In this document: positions 34,601-41,672 of the stretch, piece after piece | Layout of the letters: each line of letters opens with the position of its first letter | How positions within the stretch are numbered: position 1 is the first letter of the stretch | From: Bacteroidales bacterium | GTDB taxonomy: Bacteria > Bacteroidota > Bacteroidia > Bacteroidales > VadinHA17 | Reading direction: 5' to 3' | DNA: 41,672 nt | Assembly: GCA_025454815.1 (NCBI GenBank) | Contig: JALONR010000027.1 | Span: 1-41,672, forward strand | Translations under genes and position numbers: made by a program | Notes under the pieces: generated by a model | Told to the model about the DNA's origin: nothing | The model's input: only the letters and a program-made list of their open reading frames with translations | Database searches by the model: none

Positions 34601-35605
34601 TTACTGCCTGCTGCCTAATGCTCCGGCTACCTCCAAAACGGCCTCCGGCCAGTCACTGTTCATCGGATTGATGACAACGAGCCTGGCTCCGGTCTCGCGT
34701 GAGAGCGACTGGGCATTGCGGACATCATACTCCGCCTGTATGAAGATAATCTTTATTTCCTTTTCACGGGCCAGGTCAATCAGCTCCTTCATCCGTGCCG
34801 GTGACGGGTTCTTGCCCTCATCCTCAAAGGAGACCTGTTCAAATCCGTAATCACGCCCCATATATGCCAGCGCCGGGTGATAAATCATCACCGTACTGTG
34901 AGTATTATCATCCAGGGAAGCACGCACCAGCGAGTCAATCTCAGAGATCTTCCTTTCAAGGAGCGACAGGTTCGCATTATACTTTTCAACACCTGAGGGG
35001 TTCAGCCCTGCCAGAAGGTCACGTATATCCTTCGCCATAACCCTGGCGGCAACGGGTGACATCCAATAATGAGGGTCAGGCCCGCCGTGAGAGTGAGCAT
35101 GATCTTCTTGAGCATGATCTTCTTGAGCATGACCTTCATGGGCATGACCTTCATGTGATTCATCCCCTTCATGTTGATGCCCTTCATGGGCCTCATCCGC
35201 CTCACCTGCTCTCAGACCTTCAGACCCGAGATCTCCAGACCCGAGATTTTCAGACCCTATAAGCCGGATATTCCGCGACAGGTCAAGCACCTTCATGCCA
35301 GGATTGACCTGCAGGAATCGTTCCATCCAGGCATGCTCGAAACTCAGCTGACCGTTGATAATGAAAGCCTCCGATCCGGAGAGGGCACTTATCTGTGCCG
35401 GAAGTGGCTCCCATATGTGATGGTCAGCACCCGGGGGAAGAAGAACATTGACCCTGAAATCACCACCTGCAATCTGCTCAACAAACCATGCAAACGGGGG
35501 TATGGTAACGGTAACAGTCCTCTCCTCCCCTTTCGGGGTATTCCGGGGACCGCATGAAACGGCAGCCAGCGCAATGAACGCCAGCCACACTGATAGTTTT
35601 TTCAT
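34601..35605 (-). CDS. znuA: Zinc-type ABC transporter substrate-binding lipoprotein with His-rich loop
   Basis: 334 aa. Lipoprotein signal with lipobox AVSC, Cys18. Cluster A-I metal-binding protein: DHHIWEP (about 61-67) and DPHYWMSP (about 177-184) supply the first metal ligands, IYHPALAYMGRDYG the third His, and a late Asp/Glu (EAEYD region) the last. Between lobe motifs a low-complexity loop at 140-173 holds a dozen His in HEGHAHEGHAQEDHA-type units, typical for ZnuA. A preceding linker has GSENLGSGDLGSEG repeats. It captures zinc in the periplasm for the ZnuB/ZnuC pair 101 bp downstream. Confidence 0.93.
   Translation of the reverse strand: MKKLSVWLAFIALAAVSCGPRNTPKGEERTVTVTIPPFAWFVEQIAGGDFRVNVLLPPGADHHIWEPLPAQISALSGSEAFIINGQLSFEHAWMERFLQVNPGMKVLDLSRNIRLIGSENLGSGDLGSEGLRAGEADEAHEGHQHEGDESHEGHAHEGHAQEDHAQEDHAHSHGGPDPHYWMSPVAARVMAKDIRDLLAGLNPSGVEKYNANLSLLERKISEIDSLVRASLDDNTHSTVMIYHPALAYMGRDYGFEQVSFEDEGKNPSPARMKELIDLAREKEIKIIFIQAEYDVRNAQSLSRETGARLVVINPMNSDWPEAVLEVAGALGSRQ
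35095..35154. repeat. 15-bp tandem repeat encoding the His-rich loop of ZnuA
   Basis: Four units of 15 bp: GAGCATGATCTTCTT twice, then GAGCATGACCTTCAT and GGGCATGACCTTCAT. Each encodes five residues (AQEDH or AHEGH type) in the ZnuA frame, so slippage would change loop length without a frameshift. Confidence 0.85.
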
Positions 35606-35625
35606 TCCACTTTTTTTTCGTAGTG

Positions 35626-35633
35626 CAAAATTA
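35626..35633 (-). promoter_or_regulatory. -7 element (TAATTTTG) upstream of znuA
   Basis: On the minus strand TAATTTTGCA lies 20 bp before the znuA ATG. It fits TAnnTTTG; no clear -33 TTG and no recognisable Zur box palindrome. Confidence 0.5.
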
Positions 35634-35781
35634 AAAATTTATGGGATCATAGTGTAAAACCAATTTCCGGCTCAACAGTTCAGCAAGCATCAACATGCAA
35701 CATGATAAAAAAAATGACACCTACCTGTCACCGGCAAAAAGTTCTGAAACACAGAAGGATTATTTCGTCAACACAATGAAT

Positions 35782-35817
35782 AAAAAAAGCAGAGACAGTT
35801 CATATGCCTGTCTCCGC
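35782..35817 (-). terminator. Rho-independent terminator for the coiled-coil protein gene
   Basis: GCAGAGACAG (35789-35798) pairs with CTGTCTCCGC (35808-35817) with one mismatch and a 9-nt loop. On the minus strand a seven-T tract follows (A-run 35782-35788). It lies about 78 bp after the stop at 35895. Confidence 0.75.
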
Positions 35818-35894
35818 TCAAGGATCCGGGGGAATCGCCATCTGTCCGTGACCGGACCCCTGATCCGAACCAATAAAAAGCAGAAAACCAAAAA

Positions 35895-36677
35895 TCAGTA
35901 AGAGTTCATAGAAATACGAAGGTTCCCCGTTGCCCCTTTTGCCTTAATCCTGAATGTCCATTTGCCGTTCTTCCAGCCGTTCCCTTCTCCGGACTCGAAA
36001 TTCTTCCTCCAGTTCAGGCTGCCGTTTTCGTCAAGTATAACCTCAGAGAGCTGCTTGCCATCAGGCATAATTATCGCAACTACTATCGACCCCTCTGCGC
36101 AGTCGCCTGAAACAGTCAGGTTTACATTATCATTTTCATCAGCGCTCAAAGTGAGCTCATTGGTAAAAGTGGCCTCCATGACCTGGCGTGAATAATTCCA
36201 TGATGACCCCGGCTTGCTGCCGTACCCCCGGCCATCAAAGAGATAGATATTGCCGTTGTAATTGTGTGCACCATAAGCCGGGAAGCCTTGAACGTCAGGA
36301 ACTTCAGGCATGACAATAACCGGCATGTTCCTCGAAATATCACGGGCCTGCCTGCTGATATCCTCAAAGTTTTTGTATGCCCATTCGTAATCCTTACCTT
36401 TCTCCAGGCTCTGTGCCTCAATCTCAGCAATTTTCTCCTGTAATTCCTTCCTCTTGGCTTCCAGATCAGCATGCTTCATCTTCATCTCTTCATTGAGAGC
36501 CTGCTGTTTCTGATATTCAGCCTTCTTCTGAAGTTCTGCCTGCTTCTGCTTCTGCAGTTCTTCCTGTTTCTGTTTCTCGTCACCGCTTTTAGGTGCTGTC
36601 TCCTGGGCGCTGGCAATTGTTGAGGTAAGCATCAGTGCCAGGAGGGTAAATGTGATTGTGTAAACTGTTCTTTTCAT
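35895..36677 (-). CDS. Secreted coiled-coil protein, function unknown
   Basis: 260 aa. Signal peptide MKRTVYTITFTLLALMLTS ending ASA-Q (cleavage near 24/25). Residues 33-100 are a charged Lys/Gln/Glu coiled coil (QKQAELQKKAEYQKQQ). The C-terminal half (about 165-260) looks like a small beta-sandwich (LTVSGDCAEGSIVVAIIMPDGKQL; KWTFRIKAKGATGNLRISMNSY). I do not recognise a named family. Divergent from the two-component operon with only 136 bp between, so it may be under the control of that response regulator. Likely periplasmic. Confidence 0.72.
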   Translation of the reverse strand: MKRTVYTITFTLLALMLTSTIASAQETAPKSGDEKQKQEELQKQKQAELQKKAEYQKQQALNEEMKMKHADLEAKRKELQEKIAEIEAQSLEKGKDYEWAYKNFEDISRQARDISRNMPVIVMPEVPDVQGFPAYGAHNYNGNIYLFDGRGYGSKPGSSWNYSRQVMEATFTNELTLSADENDNVNLTVSGDCAEGSIVVAIIMPDGKQLSEVILDENGSLNWRKNFESGEGNGWKNGKWTFRIKAKGATGNLRISMNSY

Positions 36678-36734
36678 GACTGCCCTTTTATAAAGTTTGA
36701 CATTGTAAAATTACACCCGATATCCTCAGGTCAA

Positions 36735-36763
36735 GGTTAATAAGAGGTTAATGGTAGGTTAAT
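36735..36763 (+). promoter_or_regulatory. Three GGTTAAT direct repeats phased at 11 bp (OmpR-family operator candidate)
   Basis: GGTTAAT occurs at 36735-36741, 36746-36752 and 36757-36763: exact 7-mers with 4-bp spacers. OmpR/PhoB-type regulators bind tandem direct repeats with an 11-bp period. The last repeat ends 26 bp before the -7 element at 36790, so the array sits at the -33 region, typical of activated or autoregulated promoters. Confidence 0.65.
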
Positions 36764-36789
36764 CTTCTTCATGATAGGTTCTTAATTAC

Positions 36790-36797
36790 TAATTTTG
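36790..36797 (+). promoter_or_regulatory. -7 element (TAATTTTG) for the two-component operon
   Basis: TAATTTTG fits TAnnTTTG and lies 16 bp before the ATG. The -33 region has no TTG, in keeping with activator dependence. Confidence 0.55.
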
Positions 36798-36813
36798 AAC
36801 AAAAGTCAAAGGA

Positions 36814-38175
36814 ATGAAGAGTAAAATCCTTCTGGTTGTTTCCCTTGCAGCACTGCTTCTGTTCCTGGCCGTACAGATTTTTATGATTGAAAGTACCTGG
36901 CGGCTCAAGGAAGAGATCCTCCTTATGAGGTACAGGAACCTGTCACGCGAGGGACTGTCACTTCTCATTTCCAAAAAGAAGACCTACGGCTTTGAAAAAG
37001 CTATGGATGTTACCGATAAGTTTGCAGGATACCTTATCTCGGAAGAGGTCTGTAAACTGCAGACCTCATTTGATACCACCGCACTGGGAAGAGTAGCCCT
37101 CAAGGAGACCTATTCCATCATGCGGAAGAATGAGATGCTCACATCGTTCCTGAAGTCTTACATGAAAAATGCCGGCTATGATAGTGACTTTGAGAGCATT
37201 ATAGCCATTGCAAAACTTGAGCTCATAACCCCGTCGGGAAACCTGATACTGGCTGATACCGTGTACTCACAGCCCAAAAAAAACCTGATTGTGGTCAACA
37301 CCTTCAGGGAAGAGCATAACCATTTCACCGTTGAATACCACTACCTCATAGACCTGACTCACAAAAACGAGCTTGTATTGAAGGAGGCACTTTTTTCTTT
37401 CATCCTTATAATTATAAGTATTCTGATAGTCTTCATCGTTTTCGGGGTCACCTGGAGAAACCTCCTGGAGGAAAGACGGCTCTCGGAACTCAAGAGCGAT
37501 TTTATAAACAATATGACCCATGAGCTCAAGACCCCTCTTTCGACTATAACCGTTGCAGGCAGAACACTTGAGAAGGAACAGGTATTGTCAGACCAGCAGA
37601 AGGTACTTGAGACTGCCCGCCTTATAGGAAAGCAGAGCGTACACCTCAACCAGCTGATCAACACCATCCTTGAGGTTAGTTTCCTTGAGCGCCAGGAGTT
37701 TGAGCTCGACAGGTCAGGGGTGGTGATGGACGAACTACTGCACCAGATAGTATCTTCCTTTCTTACATCGTGTGACGGATGCGCGGAAATTACAGAGGAC
37801 TATCACACCGACGGGCTGAAGGTGCATGTTGACATTGTCTATTTCACCACCATGGTAAGCAACCTGCTGGCAAATGCAGTCAAATATTGCGAACGGGAGC
37901 CCCGGATCACTGTTTCGACAAATGTCTCATGCGGCGATCTGGAGATATCCGTTGCCGATAACGGCGTCGGGATATCCGGTGAGCACCTCGCACATGTCTT
38001 TGAAAAGTTCTACAGGGTGCCCCAGGGCAACATCCATAAAACCAAGGGACTGGGACTGGGGCTCTACTATGTCCGGCGCATCGCCCTTGCCCACGGGGGA
38101 GAGGTATCAGTTTCAAGCAAGTCCGGCCGGGGTACCACTTTCAAAATTAAAATACCAATACAGAACTCCATATGA
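36814..38175 (+). CDS. Two-component sensor histidine kinase
   Basis: 453 aa. Membrane helices at about 4-24 and 193-213 enclose a periplasmic sensor of about 165 residues without a recognised fold. Then HisKA with His236 in NNMTHELKTPLST, and HATPase with N box VSNLLANAVKYCE, G1 VADNGVGIS, F box FEKFYRV and G2 GLGLGLYYV. The downstream regulator gene overlaps the stop by 4 bp, so the two are a cognate pair. The arrangement resembles RprX/RprY of Bacteroides. Confidence 0.95.
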   Translation: MKSKILLVVSLAALLLFLAVQIFMIESTWRLKEEILLMRYRNLSREGLSLLISKKKTYGFEKAMDVTDKFAGYLISEEVCKLQTSFDTTALGRVALKETYSIMRKNEMLTSFLKSYMKNAGYDSDFESIIAIAKLELITPSGNLILADTVYSQPKKNLIVVNTFREEHNHFTVEYHYLIDLTHKNELVLKEALFSFILIIISILIVFIVFGVTWRNLLEERRLSELKSDFINNMTHELKTPLSTITVAGRTLEKEQVLSDQQKVLETARLIGKQSVHLNQLINTILEVSFLERQEFELDRSGVVMDELLHQIVSSFLTSCDGCAEITEDYHTDGLKVHVDIVYFTTMVSNLLANAVKYCEREPRITVSTNVSCGDLEISVADNGVGISGEHLAHVFEKFYRVPQGNIHKTKGLGLGLYYVRRIALAHGGEVSVSSKSGRGTTFKIKIPIQNSI

Positions 38176-38846
38176 AACTCCTGCTTGCCGAAGATGACAT
38201 CGATTTCGGAAACATCCTTTCCCAGTATCTCGCCATGAGCGGGTTTGAGGTTACACTGGCACGCAACGGACGCGAAGCATGGGAAAAATTCAATTCGGCC
38301 CTGCCAGATATATGCGTTCTCGACATTATGATGCCCGAGATGGACGGCTTTACCCTTGCAGAGAAACTGAGGGCAAAGGAACCGGGAATACCCTTTATCT
38401 TCCTCACTGCGAAAAGTATGAAAGAGGATATGATAAAGGGACTGAAACTGGGGGCAGATGACTACATTACGAAGCCATTTGACCCGGAGCTGCTTCTTCT
38501 CCGCATCAACAACATCCTTCGCAGGGTTTACACCGTTGCTGAGGATGAATACCACATCTCACATACCGTCCTGAAATACAACGCACTGGAAATCATCACC
38601 CCCGCCGGTAAGGAGAAACTTACCCTCCGTGAGGCGCAGCTGCTGCGGCACCTTATGATGAACCGCAACAAGGCCCTGACACGGGAACAGATCCTAACTG
38701 AAATATGGGGAGAGGACGATTATTTCCTGGGCCGCAGCATGGATGTCTTTATCAGCCGACTTCGCAAATACCTCGCCTCTGACCACGGCGTCAGCCTGAG
38801 GACCCTGCGGGGTATGGGATTCATCCTGGAAGAGACACGGCAGTAG
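38172..38846 (+). CDS. OmpR/PhoB-family response regulator
   Basis: 224 aa. Receiver at 1-120 with acid pocket EDD (7-9), phospho-acceptor Asp51 in VLDIMMPEMDG, and the switch Lys in ITKPFDPE. The C-terminal winged helix at about 130-222 contains LTLREAQLLRHLM and the recognition-helix region DYFLGRSMDVFISRLRKYL. It probably binds the 11-bp-phased GGTTAAT repeats upstream of its own operon (inference). It converges with the Y_Y_Y regulator gene; about 115 bp of unremarkable sequence (with a short CTCCTG/CAGGAG hairpin near 38895) separates it from the tandem repeat. Confidence 0.96.
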   Translation: MKLLLAEDDIDFGNILSQYLAMSGFEVTLARNGREAWEKFNSALPDICVLDIMMPEMDGFTLAEKLRAKEPGIPFIFLTAKSMKEDMIKGLKLGADDYITKPFDPELLLLRINNILRRVYTVAEDEYHISHTVLKYNALEIITPAGKEKLTLREAQLLRHLMMNRNKALTREQILTEIWGEDDYFLGRSMDVFISRLRKYLASDHGVSLRTLRGMGFILEETRQ

Positions 38847-38961
38847 TACCGCATAAAGACACTTATCGCCTTCAGACCCGGATAGAGGCAAACTCCTGAC
38901 AGGAGATCAGAAACACTGTATTAAGCATGCTGGCAACACCTGCCTCCTGCTGAATAAGTTT

Positions 38962-39189
38962 TCATTGCTCTCCGCCTCACAGAAAGAAATCATTGCTCTC
39001 AGCCTCACAGAAAGAAATCATTGCTCTCAGCCTCCCGGATCAGGTTTCATTGCTCTCCGCCTCACAGAAAGAAATCATTGCTCTCCGCCTCACAGATCAG
39101 TTTTCATTGCTCTCCGCCTCACAGAAAGAAATCATTGCTCTCAGCCTCCCGGATCAGGTTTCATTGCTCTCCGCCTCCCGGATAAGAAA
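38962..39189. repeat. Eight tandem 28/29-bp units derived from the 3' end of the Y_Y_Y regulator gene
   Basis: Units start with TCATTGCTCT at 38962, 38990, 39018, 39047, 39075, 39104, 39132 and 39161. All share TCATTGCTCT(C)(C/A)(G)CCTC followed by one of three short spacers (CACAGAAAGAAA, CCCGGATCAGGTT, CACAGATCAGTTT). The last unit is the coding end of the regulator (residues IREAESNET); the others lie beyond the stop. The 28/29-bp alternation follows the spacer type. Confidence 0.9.
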
Positions 39190-41672
39190 CTCTGTCAGAT
39201 TAACATCATGACTGAGACTGAGCTTGGTCCGAAGCCTGTAGCGGGCGATTTCCACTGCCCGCGTGGATATGTTTGAGAGATTGGCTATCTCCTTTGTGGT
39301 GAAATTCATCCGGAGATATGAGCAAAGCCTGAGGTCATTGGTCGTGAGAGCAGGGTATTTCTTTTTAAGCTTGCTGAAGAATCCTTCCTGCGAAAGTTTA
39401 AGGTTCTTCATTACATTTTGCCACTCCTCTGTCTGTGTATCCAGTCCGTGATCAATAATCTGCTCCATCTCCCTGATAAAACGGGCCGGCATTTTTGCAG
39501 CACTCTCCTTTGCCGTCTCCAGCTTATCGCGAAGCTCCCTGAGAGTGTCAGTTTTCCTTATCAGGTAACGCATGGTAAGCATCAGCTCATAACTCTTGTA
39601 ATCAAGTTCACTTTCCAGGCGGTTCTTGCCAACCTCATACTCGATCAGCCGCCGGTGACTTTCAAGCTTTGAACGAAAGATCATTACTCCTGCAACCGTA
39701 ATACCGGCGATTGCCAGGATATATAGAGCCAATGCCCCGCCGCTCAGGGAAAATGGCCTCCTGATTGTAAAACGGGCTTCCGCAGTACCGGATCCGGCAA
39801 CTTCCCTGACCTGAAGATGATATTCACCGTGCTTCAGGTTCAACAGTGAAAAGTTATCGGTTGCGGTACGATACCACTTTTCACCCAGCTCGGTTATCCT
39901 GTACAGATATTCACGAACCTCGCGGTCAAAGCCTGAAGGATTTGCTATGAACACGGTAAGGTTGTTCTCCCTGCTCGGCACCTGCTTTTCATCCCCCGAT
40001 CCCGGGAAAAGAGTAGTGCTTCTGTTGCCACCGCTGAAGACGAGCCGGCTCACTGCCAGGGCTGACGACTCTGAACGGTTAACCAGCTTATCCAGGTCAT
40101 ATATGCTGAAAGCCTGCCTGGTGGGTATCAGGAGCATGCCCGTATCAAGAGACATTACCTGTTGCTCACGCCAGGGCAGATCAGCATATTCATGCACAAA
40201 CTCCATAACCTTTTCAGCCTGCAGGTCACGGGTAATATTGAAAAGTGCAATCCTGTTGTCAAGCACAAACCAGTAGCTGTTCTTCTGAAACGGGAGTATC
40301 TGGGTTGCCCTGACAAACTCACCAAGACCAGGCTCAAGCGATGTCACCGGAAACAACTCCTTTTTCTCATAATCAAACGTATAGATATGGTCAGAGGCTA
40401 TGAATACCATCTGGTTGTTTACCACTGCCATGGAGATAATCCTGGCACTGTCACCTGCCTGGCTGAAATATAGGGAACTGGTTACTGAATCAGCTTCCTC
40501 GTTCAGTTCCAGCCTGTATACACCTTTCTGGGGATGAAGTGCCCAGATATATCCAAGATAATCAATCTCCACAGATCTTGTGGGCTCCGCATAACCTTCA
40601 ACCCTGGCGCTGAATTCCCATTTTCCGGTTATACCCTTTCTGAAGGATACTATTCCGGTATATGTCCCCTGAACCAGGTAGCCGCCGAACGGCCTGACAG
40701 ACCACCCTCCTGTGATATCAGAAATCCTCACTGCGTTTAGTCCGTCAATAAGAAATGTGCCGTCATTATGGCCGCATAGTATCTGCCCGTCATACAGTGA
40801 CAGTTTCCATACCTGACCCTGCGTCCCACGGATAATCCTGAGGTTGGTGAAGCGATACGAACCACTGCTGTTTTCTATATCCGTTGCAAATAGACCGTGA
40901 TTTGTCCCCAGGAAGAGATGATCACGATCCCGAATGACAGTATAGATGGTTCCAAGATCCCCGCTGGAGTTTTCGTAGTACGCCACAGGCGAGGAGGTCT
41001 CAAGATAGTTCGCACCATCGTCAAGCCCTGCCCATAGTCCCTTTCCCGAATCCAGGTAAAGAGACAACACCGTATTGTTGTTCAGCCCGTTGGAATAATC
41101 ATAGGTTTGAATAATCCTTCCTCCACGGTCACAGAGGACGAGGCCTCTGAGAATGGTACCAAAAACCATGAGAGAATCATTTACTGCCAGCCCGGCATTG
41201 CAGGTTGCCTCCTTCAGGTACTCCGAAACCTCACTGTCCACCGGAGCGAAGTTGCTTCCGTCAAAAAGAAAGATCCCGTCATTGGCAGTGCATATCCATA
41301 TCTCGCGCTGACCAAAATCGATCACCGCATGTATCTTGTGCTCGGCGAAGATTTCACTTCCTCCGATAAAACTGTAACCTTTGCCGTCAAACCAGTAAAG
41401 TCCCTCGTCTATTGCCTGCGCGATAAACCTGTCTCCAACCCTGAACAGGAACAGCAGCGAGGAGGGCGCCGGAATCCTCTTTACCCCGTTGTAATCATAG
41501 ACATAGACAGAAGTGAACGACTGGAAATACAGAGTGCGGCCTACTTCAAATATGTTCCATATCTCGTCATTCTGGAAAATTTCAACCGATATGCCAAGGG
41601 AGGTGTAAGAAAGAGCCCCGGAGCGGTCCCTTACCCAGTAACCGAAGTCCTCAAAGGAGCCGGTGAATATCA
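39154..41672 (-). CDS. Sensor-regulator with beta-propeller, Y_Y_Y domain and LuxR-type HTH (5' end outside window)
   Basis: The frame is open to base 41672 (first full codon 41670), so the gene continues beyond the window; 838 complete sense codons are present. The outer part is a two-component-regulator-type beta-propeller (repeated VRDRDHLFLGTNHGLF-like blades), followed by a Y_Y_Y domain (YRITELGEKWYRTA, HGEYHLQVRE), one membrane helix (GGALALYILAIAGITVAGVMIF), a coiled coil, and a C-terminal HTH (LTTNDLRLCSYLRMNFTTKEIANLSNISTRAVEIARYRL). No kinase or receiver domain, so signal passes directly from the periplasm to the DNA-binding domain. The family often senses polysaccharide fragments. 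Stop TGA at 39156-39154 lies in a repeat spacer. Confidence 0.9.
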   Translation of the reverse strand, partial: IFTGSFEDFGYWVRDRSGALSYTSLGISVEIFQNDEIWNIFEVGRTLYFQSFTSVYVYDYNGVKRIPAPSSLLFLFRVGDRFIAQAIDEGLYWFDGKGYSFIGGSEIFAEHKIHAVIDFGQREIWICTANDGIFLFDGSNFAPVDSEVSEYLKEATCNAGLAVNDSLMVFGTILRGLVLCDRGGRIIQTYDYSNGLNNNTVLSLYLDSGKGLWAGLDDGANYLETSSPVAYYENSSGDLGTIYTVIRDRDHLFLGTNHGLFATDIENSSGSYRFTNLRIIRGTQGQVWKLSLYDGQILCGHNDGTFLIDGLNAVRISDITGGWSVRPFGGYLVQGTYTGIVSFRKGITGKWEFSARVEGYAEPTRSVEIDYLGYIWALHPQKGVYRLELNEEADSVTSSLYFSQAGDSARIISMAVVNNQMVFIASDHIYTFDYEKKELFPVTSLEPGLGEFVRATQILPFQKNSYWFVLDNRIALFNITRDLQAEKVMEFVHEYADLPWREQQVMSLDTGMLLIPTRQAFSIYDLDKLVNRSESSALAVSRLVFSGGNRSTTLFPGSGDEKQVPSRENNLTVFIANPSGFDREVREYLYRITELGEKWYRTATDNFSLLNLKHGEYHLQVREVAGSGTAEARFTIRRPFSLSGGALALYILAIAGITVAGVMIFRSKLESHRRLIEYEVGKNRLESELDYKSYELMLTMRYLIRKTDTLRELRDKLETAKESAAKMPARFIREMEQIIDHGLDTQTEEWQNVMKNLKLSQEGFFSKLKKKYPALTTNDLRLCSYLRMNFTTKEIANLSNISTRAVEIARYRLRTKLSLSHDVNLTEFLIREAESNET

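Noticed and set aside
35695..35901. Forward frame of 68 residues
   Set aside because: It covers the terminator hairpin of the coiled-coil gene and A-rich intergenic DNA; the composition is low-complexity and no family is evident.
38962..39189. Possible CRISPR array
   Set aside because: The repeated part is about 16-18 bp and the spacers about 11-13 bp with only three recurring types; one unit is the coding end of a gene. No cas genes nearby.
38965..39276. Forward frame of 103 residues with SASQKEII/ERNHCSQPP repeats
   Set aside because: It is only the plus-strand reading of the tandem 28/29-bp array plus the 3' end of the opposite regulator gene; the two overlapping forward frames are both repeat artefacts.

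Overview
The window reads as a chromosomal segment of an anaerobic member of the Bacteroidetes, probably Bacteroidales or a close relative. The support is: promoters of the TAnnTTTG type (best case TTTG-N20-TATCTTTG before 17691); families typical of the phylum (hybrid two-component system with AraC output, Y_Y_Y/HTH regulator, ECF sigma factor with anti-sigma/beta-barrel partner, membrane MutS-like ATPase, PnuC); and an anaerobe-type cluster of ferredoxin-MinD ATPases and NifX-like proteins. No rRNA, tRNA, phage, insertion sequence or CRISPR array was recognised.

Layout. 1-6.0 kb (minus): a beta-helix lipoprotein cut by the window edge, a decayed alpha/beta-hydrolase 3' fragment, an AraC-TolB-TPR membrane regulator and a hybrid histidine kinase. 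6.3-11.7 kb: a metalloprotease/propeller/beta-barrel protein, divergent from an S9 peptidase lipoprotein. 11.9-17.7 kb (minus): the most interesting block, DUF134 regulator - NifX-like - NifX-like - CGGC protein - two ferredoxin-MinD ATPases - Mrp ATPase - FAD/NAD oxidoreductase. It resembles the Orange Protein (ORP) gene set of Desulfovibrio but has a different regulator and extra members. 17.8-20.7 kb: lactonase-like lipoprotein, AT-rich lipoprotein, PnuC. 20.9-25.7 kb: membrane MutS-like ATPase, MiaA, a small membrane protein, SmpB, a LOG-family hydrolase. 25.7-31.4 kb (minus, probably cotranscribed in part): ECF sigma, anti-sigma/beta-barrel, lytic transglycosylase, UvrA, LOG protein. 31.5-35.6 kb (minus): zinc-type ABC importer (ZnuA, ZnuC, ZnuB) whose last gene overlaps a dihydrolipoamide dehydrogenase. 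35.9-38.8 kb: coiled-coil secreted protein, divergent from an OmpR-family two-component pair. 39.2 kb to the end (minus): a Y_Y_Y/LuxR-HTH sensor-regulator cut by the window edge and trailed by tandem copies of its own 3' end.

Non-coding signals that stand out: three GGTTAAT repeats phased at exactly 11 bp upstream of the two-component operon (a likely OmpR-family operator); a 13-bp motif shared by the leaders of two ORP-like transcription units; a 25-bp palindromic repeat present at two distant loci; a heptanucleotide microsatellite abutting the znuC start; eight 28/29-bp tandem units derived from a gene's C-terminal codons.
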